Notes: generated by a model from the sequence alone, not told the origin. A stretch of DNA of 64,000 bases from Prorocentrum cordatum (GCA_963575745.1 CAUYUJ010014616.1:462097-526096), one strand, 5' to 3'; positions 54,330-64,000 are shown, counted from the first letter of the stretch. Numbers and translations are program-made.

Positions 54330-54689
54330 AGAGGAGGAGGACTAGGGAAAGGGAGGAGGAGGAGGCACCGAGAGGAGGAGGAGGAACAAAAAGGAGGAGA
54401 AGGAGGACGAGGGCGAGCAGGATAAAGAGGGGATGGAGGTGGGTATCGTTTCGTCGTGTATCCCCCAGCATTGTATCACGAAACGTCGTAGTTGCATAGT
54501 GGCATGCTTGGACCCATGTGTGGTTTGCTGTATGCGCACGGCGATAACACATGATCACGCTCTAGCGTTTGTTTGATCACGGCCGTGTCAACCCACAACC
54601 AAGGCACGCTGCACGTGTACACTCAGGCCCTAATCCTTGTAGTAGGGGGCCGCAATACATACAACAATCACAGCTGCATCGACGACTTT

Positions 54690-55944
54690 ACACATCCAAA
54701 GGACCTTTTCCTTCTTGTGGCAGACGGCCAGGTACTCCTGGCGCTTGGTCTCGGTGGCAGTGTTGCCCATGATCTCGAACGTGGAGGTCTTCCTTGTCAT
54801 TGTGGTGTTCAGTTCCTTGAGCCTCTCCTCGAGCGCGACAAAGGTTCGCCGTCTCCGCTTTCTCTTCGCCCAATTTCAGTTTCTCCATCCTGGCCTCCTT
54901 CATCTCAGTGCGGCTTTCAATGGTAACATCATAATGCATCAGCACCTCCGAGCAATCTGGGGCATCTGGATGATTACGATACTCCTGGACTTTTCTTTGA
55001 GCTTCCCTCCGACGCTCGTCACACCAGTGTTCTTCTTCCGGAGTTCCGTGCACGTGTCCTTGATCTCTTCCTTGGCCACCAAAAGGAGCGTTTCGAGGTT
55101 TCCGTCATCAATCTTCGCCTTGATGTCTCTCTTGTCCCTCATGGCAGCAGACCTCACCGATGCAGCGTCGTCCAAGGTAGTCCTGAACCGCTTGCGTGGG
55201 GGCTGAGGGGAAGGAGCAGGACGCCCCGCACTGCTGCTGTTGTTGCTCGCGAGCTCCTCCAAGTAGCCCGCGCGAACGTTTGCTAGAGAAAGCATGCGAG
55301 GGTTGTTCCTGCGCCTCCTCAGGTCGCCGTCGTTCTCAGAGCCATCCTGAGGGACATCACTGAGCTCCACTTTGCCTTCAGCACGGTCGGTGCGTGTCTC
55401 CTTCCTCGTGTACGACCTTCCTTTCAAGGGCTGGTCTTCTTCGCCGTCGTTGTCGAAGTGGGGGTCGCTCTGCTGCATAGCGTCGAACTCCCCGCTGGCA
55501 TCGTCTGACTCGACCTTGTCCCAGAAGGCTCGGTAGCTCTTGAAGTGGCGCTTCGTGTACATCTCCGCTTTTCTCCCCTAGCGATCTCTGGGTCAGCATC
55601 TGCTTCTCGATGGTTTCTCGAGCGGCCTGGCGGTCTGTCTTCTTCAAGAATGGTTTGACGTCCGCTCGCCAACCGTCTGGGCCTGACGCCAACTTGTCGG
55701 CGGACTCCTTTAGCATCTTGGCGTCCCCCATGAGACACAAACGGTGGGCACGAACGGCATTCCAGCCTTTCTCCGAAAGAAAGACGCCCCGCCATTCTTT
55801 GACGAGCACAGCCTGGCACTGGGTCAGGAAGCACTCGTCGCCCATGTTGCCGATGGCCTCGCCAGGCACCTCGACGGCGCTATCGGCCACGTCCGGGTCG
55901 TGTCCAGTGATGTCCGCCGCGGCTGCCGCAATGATGGAATCGAT
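54690..55944 (-). pseudogene. Host gene, upstream exons, unknown protein
   Basis: Read on the minus strand from a possible acceptor (TATTAG|ATCG, exon from 55944). The coding region gives an Ala-rich helix, a part with Cys, Trp and Arg (CFLTQCQAVLVKEWRG), a helical segment, a one-base shift near 55565, an acidic and then basic nuclear-type linker (PPRKRFR), and a coiled-coil region to about 54700 with two further shifts near 55010 and 54870. No start codon is visible, so upstream exons are missing. Same strand and opposite side of the retrotransposon as 36177-35029, so the two are taken as one interrupted gene. Confidence 0.5.
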
Positions 55945-56084
55945 CTAATACCAACTTGCTCTGAAAGAGAATACCTGCACTCAGTGAGACGCATGGACCA
56001 AGCAGAAACCAGCTCGCTTGAGGCAATATGGCTAACGGTGCCCTGACGTTTCACGCAAGAGGAGATCCGAAACAGCATGATGCG

Positions 56085-56170
56085 GACACCAATGGCACGG
56101 CACGGCACGGCAGGGCACGGCACGGAACGTGGCATGGCATTGCACGGCACTACTGCGCGGCCTCTAAGGG
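56085..56170. repeat. (GGCAC)n repeat, short relative
   Basis: GGCAC and GGCAT units with a few substitutions over about 85 bp, like 29885-30270. Confidence 0.85.
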
Positions 56171-57225
56171 CTTGTATTGCACGGCACCACGGCGCAACAC
56201 GGGCAGAAGATATGACGTTGTTCTTTTTTGGTATTCTGAAAACACGGAGGTTGGCCGCGTACGACCTTCCCCCCAGCACGACACGGCATTTCAGCATTAC
56301 ATTGAATTTCAGCGCATGTCTATATTACATACTATTCTACTGTACGTTGCATCTCTACATTGCGCGGTGTAGATACATTGCATTGTATTTCGACATTCTA
56401 CTATATTTGGGGCGGCCCCCTCCTCCGGGAGAATCCAGGGCCCCGAAGCATTGACGCCGATGGCCAAGCATCATCGATACCACTTTCATCAACGCCATTA
56501 CGATCACAATCACCACGTCCACGTCCACGTCCTCCGGGTGGCTGTCCGCGTGCGGACCCCGGGCCGACGAGGACGGACAGCTGCCGTGAAATATGTACAA
56601 CCTGGGGCTCAACAAAGAGGGGTAGGGAAGCGGCCCTGACTGGCCCCCCCCCCGGCCGGGACCCCCAACGACGACGAGGACGCCGACGACGACGACAACG
56701 GAGGAGGGGGGGAGGGGCGACACGAGGGAGGACAAAGGGCGAGAGAGGAAGAAGGGAAGGGGGGGGGTCCCGACCGGAAGGGGGGGCCAGCCAGGGGAAG
56801 AGGAGGGACGTCGTGCCACGATCGTGCTCATCGCCCAATGCCAACTCCGCACATGCCCGCACCACACCATACACACATGCCCAGCACACAGAAGCAACCC
56901 GACCGCGGGCAGCGCAGGCACGGACACCGAGAGGGTGGCCGTACCAGCGGCGAGCACCACACACCGTGGCCCCGCTAGGTACATAAAGCGAACCGCCCTC
57001 CAAGGAGTCCGTTCGTCCAGCGAGGCGAAAACTGCCGTGGGCGATGTTCGCCCCCCCCAGGGCCCAGGCCCCGGGAGGCCCGAAGGGGAAACCCCTCCCC
57101 CCGGGGCCCCGCCCAGGGGGGGGTCGAGACGATCGGGGCACCTGTCTGGGTAGAGAGCTCTCGTGCGAGGCAACAGCAACACAAATCGTTAGATCCCCGG
57201 CCACTTGTGTGATGCATTGAATTCG
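56171..57225. other. No gene seen; GC-rich biased sequence
   Basis: Minus-strand frames of up to 287 codons cover this stretch together with equally long alternatives in another frame, all Pro/Gly/Arg/Ser-biased. No motif is seen. Confidence 0.45.
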
Positions 57226-57230
57226 TACTT

Positions 57231-57395
57231 CACCCCTCGTAGCTGGGTCAGCGCGGTACATCACCCCTCGTCGTTGTGCCGGCCAGGCACGGTGGATTCA
57301 CCCCTCGGAGCTGCGTCAGCTCGAAACAGAAATCACCCCTCGGAGCTGCTCGAGCTCGATGAACTCACCCCTCATGGCTGCGTGAGCAAGCTCAG
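57231..57395. repeat. CACCCCTC tandem repeat, five units of 31-37 bp
   Basis: CACCCCTC begins at 57231, 57262, 57299, 57334 and 57366. Most units follow it with (G/C)GGAGCTGC or GTAGCTGG and a GTCAGC/GAGCTCG, so each can form a short hairpin. It ends at the 3' end of the minus-strand ORF 58281-57392. Confidence 0.85.
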
Positions 57396-58281
57396 GAGTC
57401 TACGGCCATGGGGGCCGCCCCGCCGGCCGCTGGCGAGGCGCCGCCGCCGCCGCCCGCCGCCGGCGCCGCGGCCGCCGCCGGGGCCGCCCCCGACGCCGCC
57501 GCCCCCGCTCCTGCGCCGTCTCCCGCGCCTCCCGGGGCCGCGGCCGGGCGCCGAAGCACCCCGTGGTCGGGGCCCTTCTTGCCCTTGCCCTGGCCCTTGC
57601 CGCCTTTGGCCTTGCCGCCCTTGGCCCGGCCCCCGCCCTTGCTGCCGCCCTTCTGGCCCTTCTCCCTCTCCGTCTTCGTCTTTTCAGCCCAGAGCAGCAG
57701 CTGCCGCGGCGGTTGCTGCCCCGGGCCCGGGGCGGGCGCGGGCACACCACCCACCGCGAGACCGGACGCCCTCCGAAGAGGGCGGTCCAGTACGCGCAGC
57801 TTGCTCCTCACGAGCCCCGCATCGAACCCTGGGTCGAGGACGAGGTTGAATCGACCTGGGAGGCGCTCGCGGCGCCCCGCCGCCTCGCTCCACCCGTCCT
57901 GGGAGTACACTCCCAGGAGCACCCCGTCCATCGACAGCGTTTCCTCGATCGCCGCCAGGGCGCTTGACTGAGCCGCCTTCTCCACGTCGCCTCCGCACTC
58001 GGGCTCAGCGGCCACTGCAGTCCAAGGTGACGGGCCACCTCCTCAGACAGGGCCCGCGGCCAGTCCTGGCGCAGCTCGCGAAACTGCTGCGCAGCCGCAC
58101 GGCGGTCCCAAGCGGTCTCGCAGGCTCCAAGGAAGCCCACGGACACCAAGCGGGTGCCTTTCTCGAGCCTTTCGACGCGGCTGCGCAAGTTGGCGAAGCC
58201 GGCGTCCAGGCGCCCCACCGCCTCTTCCAAGCTGCCGAGCCGGCCGTCCACCTGGTCGCGACGCTCGGCGCGGGAGCTCAT
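57392..58281 (-). CDS. Unknown ORF: coiled coil, middle domain, Gly/Lys and Pro/Ala tail
   Basis: ATG at 58281. About 60 residues of heptad-rich coiled coil (MSSRAERRDQV...RVERLEKG) are followed by a small domain, then a one-base shift near 58015, a second domain with strands (LLGVYSQDGW, RFNLVLDPGFD), a Pro-rich hinge, a Gly/Lys tract rich in KGGK, and a Pro/Ala/Gly tail ending at 57392. The Gly/Lys tract suggests nucleic-acid binding. The coiled coil plus basic tail resembles LINE ORF1 proteins, but no RNA-recognition motif is visible, so this is only a guess. The tail composition is strongly GC-driven. Confidence 0.45.
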
Positions 58282-58740
58282 GGCTGGGCGGCGGGGCGCA
58301 GGGCGGGGCGGGCGGTCGGCCGCCGGGGGCGCTGTCCGAGGGGGTCGCTGCGCGGTGCTGGGCTTGAGCACGCGCCGCGGGTATGAAGTCCTGGACAGAA
58401 TGATCATGATCCACCGCGTGACTGCAACGACGTCATAAACAGTGTAAGCATGAGCACACCGTGTGACTGGACAGATAGGGGCAGTGGATGTAGGGGCCAC
58501 GAGAGGGACGTGCACCGTGCGCCTGGAGAAATAGGGGGAGTGGATGTAAGGGCCAAAAGAGGGACGTGAACACATAACACGACCCAAAACATGATCCAGA
58601 AGCTGCACATGAACGCTAGTCCGCCACGACACCGACAAGCTCCGCCCCGGCTGCGTGGGGCGCGGGGGCGGCTGGCCACTCGACCGCCATCACCACCGCC
58701 GTCAACATCGCCACCATCTCCAGCACCATAAACATCTGCA
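58282..58740. other. No gene seen
   Basis: Two related 40-bp pieces (GGACAGATAGGGGCAGTGGA near 58468 and a GGAGAAATAGGGGGAGTGG version near 58526) form a small imperfect duplication with AGAGGGACGTG. Confidence 0.5.
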
Positions 58741-58920
58741 TCATGCATCATAATCGTCACCATCACCATCTACATCAACATCGTGACAATCATCATCACC
58801 ACTACCGTCATCATACTTGGCGTCGTTGTCCCCTTCATTGTCGTCATCATCAGTACCGCCAACAACCTTGCCATCACCATCACCACCACAATCACCATCA
58901 CTATCAGCATCATCGTCGTT
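58741..58920. repeat. CAT/CAC-rich trinucleotide tract
   Basis: Irregular CATCAC, ATCATC and CACCAT units over about 180 bp. Confidence 0.9.
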
Positions 58921-59184
58921 CATCGCCTCTGTATCTTGTACGTTTGTTTTTATTGTCAGTTGTTCATTGATTTTTTTCCCGCTCGCTGCGCTTAGCTTAG
59001 TTGCAGGTCTTTCGTCGAAATGAGAAGCGGTGCCTCGAGACAATTCTTCACGCTTCGCGTATCCCCACCAGCCCATCCCCAAACAGCAACTCCAGCGAAG
59101 CATGCCGACAGTCGTGTTTTTCAGGCGTATTTCTGCCTGCTCTCGCATATATACCCTGTTCCTATGTCCTCCTGCCGCCTTGTA

Positions 59185-59455
59185 GGCGGCAGGAGGAGGA
59201 CGAGTCCGAGGAGGACGAGTCCGGAGGAGGACGAGTCCGAGGAGGAGGAGGAGGGAGAGAAGGTGTTGGGAGGGAAGACAGAGGGCGGTCGTCGTCGTTT
59301 CACACACGTGAACGAGTCAGACGACTCAAATGACGGCGACGCCTCAGACGATGACGGCGACGACCACGACGACGACGACGACGACGACGACGATTACGAT
59401 GACAACGACGACGTCGGCGACGACGATGCAGGCGACGACGACGACGACGATCCAG
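59185..59455. repeat. GAGGACGAGTCC repeats and (GAC)n tract
   Basis: Three tandem GAGGAGGACGAGTCCG units (59193-59245), then purine sequence, then (GAC)n at 59333-59455. The Asp/Glu-rich ORF 59020-59592 that spans it is probably not a gene. Confidence 0.85.
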
Positions 59456-59464
59456 CGTTCTCCC

Positions 59465-59593
59465 CCGACCAGTTGTGCAGTGAGCGTAACTCGGCACGGA
59501 TGGGCAGGTCTCCCTCTGAACGCATAGTTCGGAGAGCGGCAGTGGGCTTAGCTCCGCCCATCCAGCAACCTGCCCGACCAGTTGTGCAGTGAG
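59465..59593. repeat. 20-bp direct repeats bracketing a 5'-leader-like motif
   Basis: CCGACCAGTTGTGCAGTGAG occurs at 59465-59484 and 59574-59593. Between them is GGGCTTAGCTCCGCCCA, the same motif found in front of the ORFs at 60152 and 62666. Confidence 0.75.
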
Positions 59594-59599
59594 ATCTAG

Positions 59600-59945
59600 A
59601 GACCGCCAGCGGGCTACACCACAGCACACCACACGACACCACAGCACACCACACCACGCCACACCACACCACGGCACGGCACGCCACGCCACGCCACGCC
59701 ACGCCATTCAACCCATACCAGCACGATCAGTAAACGCGACAGGAATCAGAAAAGGAACCAAGAAACAGCAAAGGCGAGATCGGAGGAATCAGCAAAGGAG
59801 AGATTTCAGGAACCACACCGCACTGCACCGCACTAGACCACCCCGCACCAACACCACACCACACCGCACCACACCGCACCACACCGCACCGCACCACACT
59901 AGACACCACTGCCCACCACTACAAACCTCTACACACGACACCACA
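59600..59945. repeat. ACCAC/GCACC pentanucleotide-type repeats
   Basis: Two blocks (59605-59710 and 59815-59945) of CACACCAC, GCACACCAC and CACGCC units, separated by GAATCAGAAAAGG / GAATCAGCAAAGG repeats of about 24 bp. Confidence 0.85.
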
Positions 59946-60054
59946 CAACATCAGACGACGACACTTCAGCCCTAGAGGCCCCCAGGGTTCGCCACGAGGT
60001 CACCAAGGCTCTCAGGAGAGGCCCAAGTCTATATTTCCTCCAGCGTTGTCGTCG

Positions 60055-60075
60055 CTGTTGCCATTCTGGTTCACA
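60055..60075 (+). other. Possible degenerate relict spliced leader
   Basis: 16 of 21 positions agree with the dinoflagellate spliced leader (GCCATT core kept), 77 bp before ATG 60152. This is weak alone, but the downstream motif is shared with the locus that has a clear relict at 62509. Confidence 0.35.
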
Positions 60076-60084
60076 GCGTTGCAG

Positions 60085-60110
60085 TGTGGCTGTGAGCTTA
60101 GCTCCGCCTA
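60085..60110 (+). repeat. Dispersed 5' motif, copy at locus 60152
   Basis: GTGGCTGTGAGCTTAGCTCC and GCCTAC. Relatives are at 59480-59500, 62577-62601 and 62606-62632. It lies about 45 bp before the shared leader ATG. Confidence 0.75.
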
Positions 60111-60151
60111 CCAGCAATCGCTTCCGTCTACCAGCAATCGCTTCCGTAATC

Positions 60152-62020
60152 ATGGAGAAGCGCCCGCACGCTCTGGTAACCTTGCTAGCCACGGGGACTC
60201 CTTGGAGCGAGCAGCGCGAGGGCACGTCCTTCGACGAGTTCATGCGGGACACGTTTGGAGCATCGATCGATGGTGGCGGTCCGTCGCAAAGCCGAGATTT
60301 GGAATTTAGCTGCGCGCATCCGTCTCGGAACGGGTCGAATAGCTTGCTGAAAGGTCCTGCCGCATGCCGGTTTCCAGATGCGCGAGAGACTCCGCGCGTC
60401 ATTCTTGCAGTGCGTGGCGCATGGTTACCGTCTGGCGAGGCTGACGTCATCCACAGTACGTTGCCCGGCAAGTCAGTCTTGAAGTTTTGGGTGGCTGTGC
60501 GTGCCGATGAGGAGGTGGTCATTGCCTCTCCTTTTGGCAACGACCGGTCGTCGCCGCACCGGCGTCGCCCAGCAGACATCGTGGATTGCCTGCCGCCAGA
60601 GCTACTCGGGCGAATAAAACGGAACGCCCTGCAAGCCATAGACTCACGGGCATCGAAGCCCGACGCGCGGGCTTCTGGATGCTCCCCGACTTCGCCTCCA
60701 CCGCTCACATGATCCAGGGGGCGACGTTGGAGGCGGCATTCGCGGACCTGCAGCATTGGTCCAGCAGGGCGTCCATGGCGGCTCAGATTGCTGCCTACGT
60801 ATGCTTGTCGAGAGTGAAGCGATTGCTGAGCATCTGCGTCATGCAGCCGTTCTCGACCTACCTGGTCGGCCTCGGAAACCCGGTGGGGCCCGAGCGACTG
60901 GTGCGGAAGCTTTCCGGCCAGATCAGGAGACGAGGCGATCCATGAGTGGAGTGCGCTTGATGACGAGGCCGCTGAAGCTGAGAAGATGGACCCCATGCCG
61001 AGGAAGCACCTGCGCGCCTGCTGCTACCTCAAAGGGAAGCAGGATTACATGCTCGACGCCCGCGACTTCGGCGTGAAAGCAGCCGCCGACTTCTACGAGA
61101 AGTACGTGCTGGACTGCGCGCGCGAGGTCGGCGCAATGCCTTCTCGGTCTGCGCGGGCGGGCGAGGCTTCCCACGGGGTGCCCGATGGAAACGCTCGAAG
61201 GACAGTTCCGCCAGACGATTCAGTATGCAAGCGGCGTGTCGAACGCGATGACTGGAAGAAGAGCCTGACCCCGAACAGCCACGGGTGCTCTGCTTGCAAA
61301 AAAGTTGTTGATGCAGGCGCTTGGGGCGCGCAGATTTTTTACCACCATCGGCATTCCGATCGAGACCTCGCGTGCCCGGGCCGCGCAGAGCGAGGGTTCG
61401 CGCCCGGCAAGTGCGACGAGCGCCAGTGCGAAGATTGCTTCGAGAAATTGGGCCGCCTCGCGTTCGACAAATACGTGCTGTGCAACGCGAAGAGGCGGGA
61501 GAAGTCCCGCTTGGTGCGCCTGGACTGTCAGACGAAGATGCGGTTCGGGAAATGTAAAACGGCGTATGAGTTGAAGTGCTGGTCGAAGTCTGAACGCGAT
61601 AATCACGCGTCTTCTCAGGGCACAACTCTGGTCTGCAAAGCACGCCGTGCGCTGGGGTTCCACCCGTGTGACCTGGAGACGTACACGTGCCAGACGTGCA
61701 CTTGCAGGTTCGGCGCCCGCAAGTTCAATCAAAAACTATTCGAACACCACAAGAATAGCAATCGCAAGAAGCTTCAGTGCAAGCAGTGCGTCGCTGGCAC
61801 CGAAGAACGAGTGCGCCACCTGCGCAAAGCACTGCAGAAGAGCAAGCGAAAGTGCAAGTGCCATTGCCGCATTCACCAGGACAAATGCCCGCTGACCCCC
61901 GTCCTTTTCGGAGAGACGCGCTGGCCGGGCAGCGACGGAGCGATGTCCGCCGACGACCGGAAGTCCTTGGGCGAGTTGCAACCGATTCCGGAATGGCGGA
62001 GCAAAGCCTGGGGACGATGA
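60152..62020 (+). pseudogene. Pif1/UvrD-like helicase C-terminus fused to Cys-rich domain
   Basis: ATG 60152 begins MEKRPHALVTLL, shared with the ORF at 62666. The first frame runs to about 60640; frame 1 then reads LPDFASTAHMIQGATLE (SF1 helicase motif V) and AAYVCLSRVKRL (motif VI) up to about 60920; a one-base shift there leads to the frame that ends at 62020. That last part has a helical segment and at least three Cys-rich repeats (for example CQTC...CKQC at 61690-61795 and CSAC...CEDC at 61285-61440), reminiscent of Stc1-type zinc domains. Helicase motifs I-IV (Walker A) are not present, so this is a truncated copy. Two frameshifts in 1.9 kb suggest a pseudogene. Confidence 0.6.
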
Positions 62021-62508
62021 GCTACCGCGCGGCGCCCGTCGAGCCAGACTCTTTCCACGCGTTTTAGGGGCCACCGATCGCCGAGATCTCTCGCTGCGCC
62101 GCTGCCTGAGCGCCTGAGCACCGCTGCCTGCTCTTCGACCAAGTCGACCAGGCTCGACGGCCTGTGCGAAAACATGTGTCCTCTTCAGAGTCCTCCTCCT
62201 CCGCCTCTGCCTCGTTTGATTCGTTTGATTCGTGTCCCTGGGATCTCGCTTTTGTTGGGCCCTGGTTCCTCTGCCGGTTCCTGTTAGCTCGCCTTCGGTG
62301 GTTTCTCCGATCTCGCCTTTGCTGGTGCTTGGTTTTTTTCTGGTTCCTATCGGGTTTGCTAGTCGTGCTGGCTCCTGGGATTTCACTACTGCTGGTTCCT
62401 GGGAGTCGTGACAAGGGACGCGGGTTCACAAGGGAGCGTGAGAAAGGCTAGGGTCCACCAAAACTTTGCCATAAGGGGGTCGAAGGCACTGCGATTCCCT
62501 AGCGATTT
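62021..62508. other. No gene seen
   Basis: Alternating TCCTCCTCC / GATTCGTTTGATTCG and GGTTCCTGTTAGCTCGCC / GGTTTTTTTCTGGTTCCT pieces give a weak repeat of about 40-60 bp. Confidence 0.5.
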
Positions 62509-62530
62509 TCCGTAGCCATTGTGGCCCAAG
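62509..62530 (+). other. Relict dinoflagellate spliced leader in genomic DNA
   Basis: 20 of 22 bases match the conserved trans-spliced leader of dinoflagellate mRNAs; only leader positions 13 (T to G) and 18 (T to C) differ, and position 1 is T as allowed. It lies 135 bp before ATG 62666. In genomic DNA this arises when a spliced mRNA is reverse transcribed and reinserted. A functional SL RNA gene would be followed by a GT donor, but here AC follows. Confidence 0.85.
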
Positions 62531-62576
62531 ACAAGTTGGCACAAGATATTCTCGGCCATTCCCCAGCAATCTCCCT

Positions 62577-62632
62577 GTGGCTGTGAGTTAGCTCCGCCTA
62601 CAATTTGTGCAGTGAGCTTAGCTCGGCACGGA
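62577..62632 (+). repeat. Dispersed 5' motif, two copies before locus 62666
   Basis: GTGGCTGTGAGTTAGCTCC with GCCTAC, then TGTGCAGTGAGCTTAGCTCG with GCACGGA, about 5 bp apart. They match the copies at 60085 and 59480. Confidence 0.75.
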
Positions 62633-62665
62633 CGCTCTTCTTTCCAACGCCGTAGTGCGTTCGGC

Positions 62666-63612
62666 ATGGAGAAGCGTCCCCACGCTCTGGTAACCTTGCT
62701 AGGCACGGGGGCTCCTGCTCACGGTACTCACTCGACCTCGCGCGCGATGGCTACTCGTAGTGGCGAAGAACTTCGGAGTGACTTGGATCGTGCACACCGT
62801 CGTGCACGCCGTGACCCCCCTCCTCGCAGCCGCTCCGAGGATCGCCCACGCCCCCAGGAGGTGAAGCCCGACATCGATGACGTGCTCACTCGTGAACTAG
62901 ACCTACGGAAGGTGGATCCTAACCCCTGGAACTTCTGGGAGTGGCGCTCTAAGACTGGGCGTTCGAAAGCAGCTTGCGCATCCCGTGCCTCTGCACCTGC
63001 TGGTGCCAGGAGCCCCCCTCCTCGGAGGCCCCGAAGCACCAGCATACCTCGGAGACGCATCCAGAGCAGGGCGCGCAGTCGTAGCCGCAGCAAGAGCATC
63101 CCAAGGGCGCGTGGATATCCGCCGCCGAGTCGCCCCCGTTCCAGCACGCACACGATGTGCCCAGACAAGCCCGAGGAGCGCCTCAGCAACACCAAGAGCG
63201 CGACGAGACGTGAGCAGGAAGCTCGGACGGTCCACCGTCGCCAGGCTCTTGACGAAATCTCCGGGGCCACCACCGAGCGGGCTAGTGACGCGGTTGGCGC
63301 GCAGCCCCAGAGGGGTAGCCGCCCGCCACCCGCACCTGGCCCTGCACCTACTATGCAGGAGATTCACGCCAAGATAACGGCGCGCCACGCGTTTCTGGAC
63401 GCCCGTATTAACTTGTTGGAGGAACAATTGTAAGAAGCCCGTGCGTTGAGTTCCGAACTCCGCGACGCCCACGCGGCAGCAGCGGTCGAGGAAGCTCGCG
63501 CGGTCAGCTCTTCGGACTCCACTGTCCCCGTCCGCCGCCAGGAGCCGCAGCTGAAGACAGCGGCCACCAAGGACAGCACCAAGAAGAAGGGGAAGGCTAA
63601 GGGCAAGTGTTA
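62666..63612 (+). CDS. Retroposed unknown gene, Arg/Ser-rich with coiled-coil end
   Basis: ATG 62666 starts MEKRPHALVTLLGTG, the same leader as at 60152, but the rest differs. A short acidic/Trp part (KVDPNPWNFWEW) is followed by a long Arg/Ser/Pro-rich region, a Glu/Arg helix, and a helical end that reaches an in-frame TAA at 63431-63433. The frame then stays open for 59 codons to a second stop at 63612, ending in a Lys-rich KKKGKAKGK tail, so the TAA may be a recent nonsense change. The relict spliced leader and lack of introns mark it as a processed retrocopy. RS-rich proteins with basic tails bind RNA; the exact function is unknown. Confidence 0.6.
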
Positions 63613-64000
63613 ACTCCGCCGTCTGCTGATGACGCGTACTTCCGCGTGCCGCCTATTGTGGGTTCTACGGAATCAATTTTACTTTTCTGGAGTGCCGCCC
63701 GCGGTGGTCGCCGTTATTGTTTCTTATTCTTGGTGATTGCTGGGTTCCGTGGGGTTTCAGGCATTGGGCTCAGATGGTGCATGGTCTTTCCTCCAGTACT
63801 GGCTAGTGCAATACTTACCACGCTGGTTTTTGCGCTGCTATACCGTTGGGTTCTGTGGTGCTGGATGCTTTACTGGCGACACTATCTCTGGGTACAGTGA
63901 GGCTCGACACTGGATGTTGCCTCAATGGGTTCGGTGGTTCCTGTATACATGGTTTGGGCTTCGGTATCTATCCAATGGTGGATGTGCCTCTACTCAGCTT
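63613..64000. other. End of window, no clear gene
   Basis: An open frame 63607-63900 (97 codons) is hydrophobic and Trp/Leu-rich. It could be a membrane segment but has no other support. Confidence 0.35.

Noticed and set aside
56355-57264. Two overlapping minus-strand ORFs of 275 and 287 codons
   Set aside because: Both are open over the same GC-rich DNA with Pro/Gly/Arg bias and no motif; at most one could be real and neither is supported.
59020-59592. 190-codon Asp/Glu-rich ORF
   Set aside because: Mostly (GAC)n and GAGGACGAGTCC repeats; the flanks are repeats shared with other sites.
62509-62530. Functional spliced-leader RNA gene
   Set aside because: The leader is followed by AC rather than a GT donor, and no Sm-site-bearing snRNA-like sequence follows; a relict in a retrocopy fits better.

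Overview
The window looks like nuclear DNA of a dinoflagellate. Four independent signs agree. (1) A near-perfect copy (20 of 22 positions) of the dinoflagellate spliced leader is embedded in genomic DNA at 62509-62530, as expected for a reinserted trans-spliced mRNA. (2) The best gene (13701-20159) splices in frame only if GC-AG introns are allowed beside GT-AG ones. (3) Ty1/copia elements with dinoflagellate-style integrases are present on both strands. (4) Very long simple repeats separate the coding islands. The genus cannot be fixed from sequence alone. No rRNA, tRNA, CRISPR or bacterial operon was seen.

Layout. 110-6091 is a decayed plus-strand reading frame of unknown function. 6700-11069 is a minus-strand copia fragment (gag with zinc knuckle, protease, a methyltransferase-like domain, integrase). 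Its integrase is split by an 804-bp foldback element with imperfect terminal inverted repeats and a 7-bp target duplication. 13701-20159 is the one convincing intact gene: seven exons encoding a multi-pass membrane protein with a TKL-like kinase domain and a C-terminal cysteine cluster. 20160-34988 is almost entirely repeats: tetranucleotide and trinucleotide tracts, CTCTTGGGG-type arrays, G/C foldback arrays, a 101-bp tandem repeat with an alternating two-unit pattern, and 15-bp and 167-bp tandem repeats.

The most striking object is 36214-54324, a complete 18.1-kb LTR retrotransposon with 196-bp LTRs, a 5-bp GGGAG target duplication and a polypurine tract. It is copia-type (gag, protease, integrase, reverse transcriptase, RNase H), but its gag has three CCCH zinc fingers and about 8 kb of further same-strand coding sequence lies between RNase H and the 3' LTR. 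That cargo includes a KptA/Tpt1-like segment and ends in an uninterrupted ORF of about 965 codons. The element sits, in opposite orientation, between two halves of a minus-strand host gene (55944-54690 and 36177-35029), apparently inside an intron.

The right end (55945-64000) holds more repeats, a minus-strand coiled-coil/Gly-Lys-rich ORF, and two plus-strand loci (60152 and 62666) that begin with the same leader peptide and the same dispersed 5' motif. The first continues into a Pif1/UvrD-like helicase C-terminus and a Cys-rich domain. The second lies behind the relict spliced leader. The transposon genes carry many frameshifts and stops while the kinase gene carries none, so much of the damage is probably real decay rather than assembly error.
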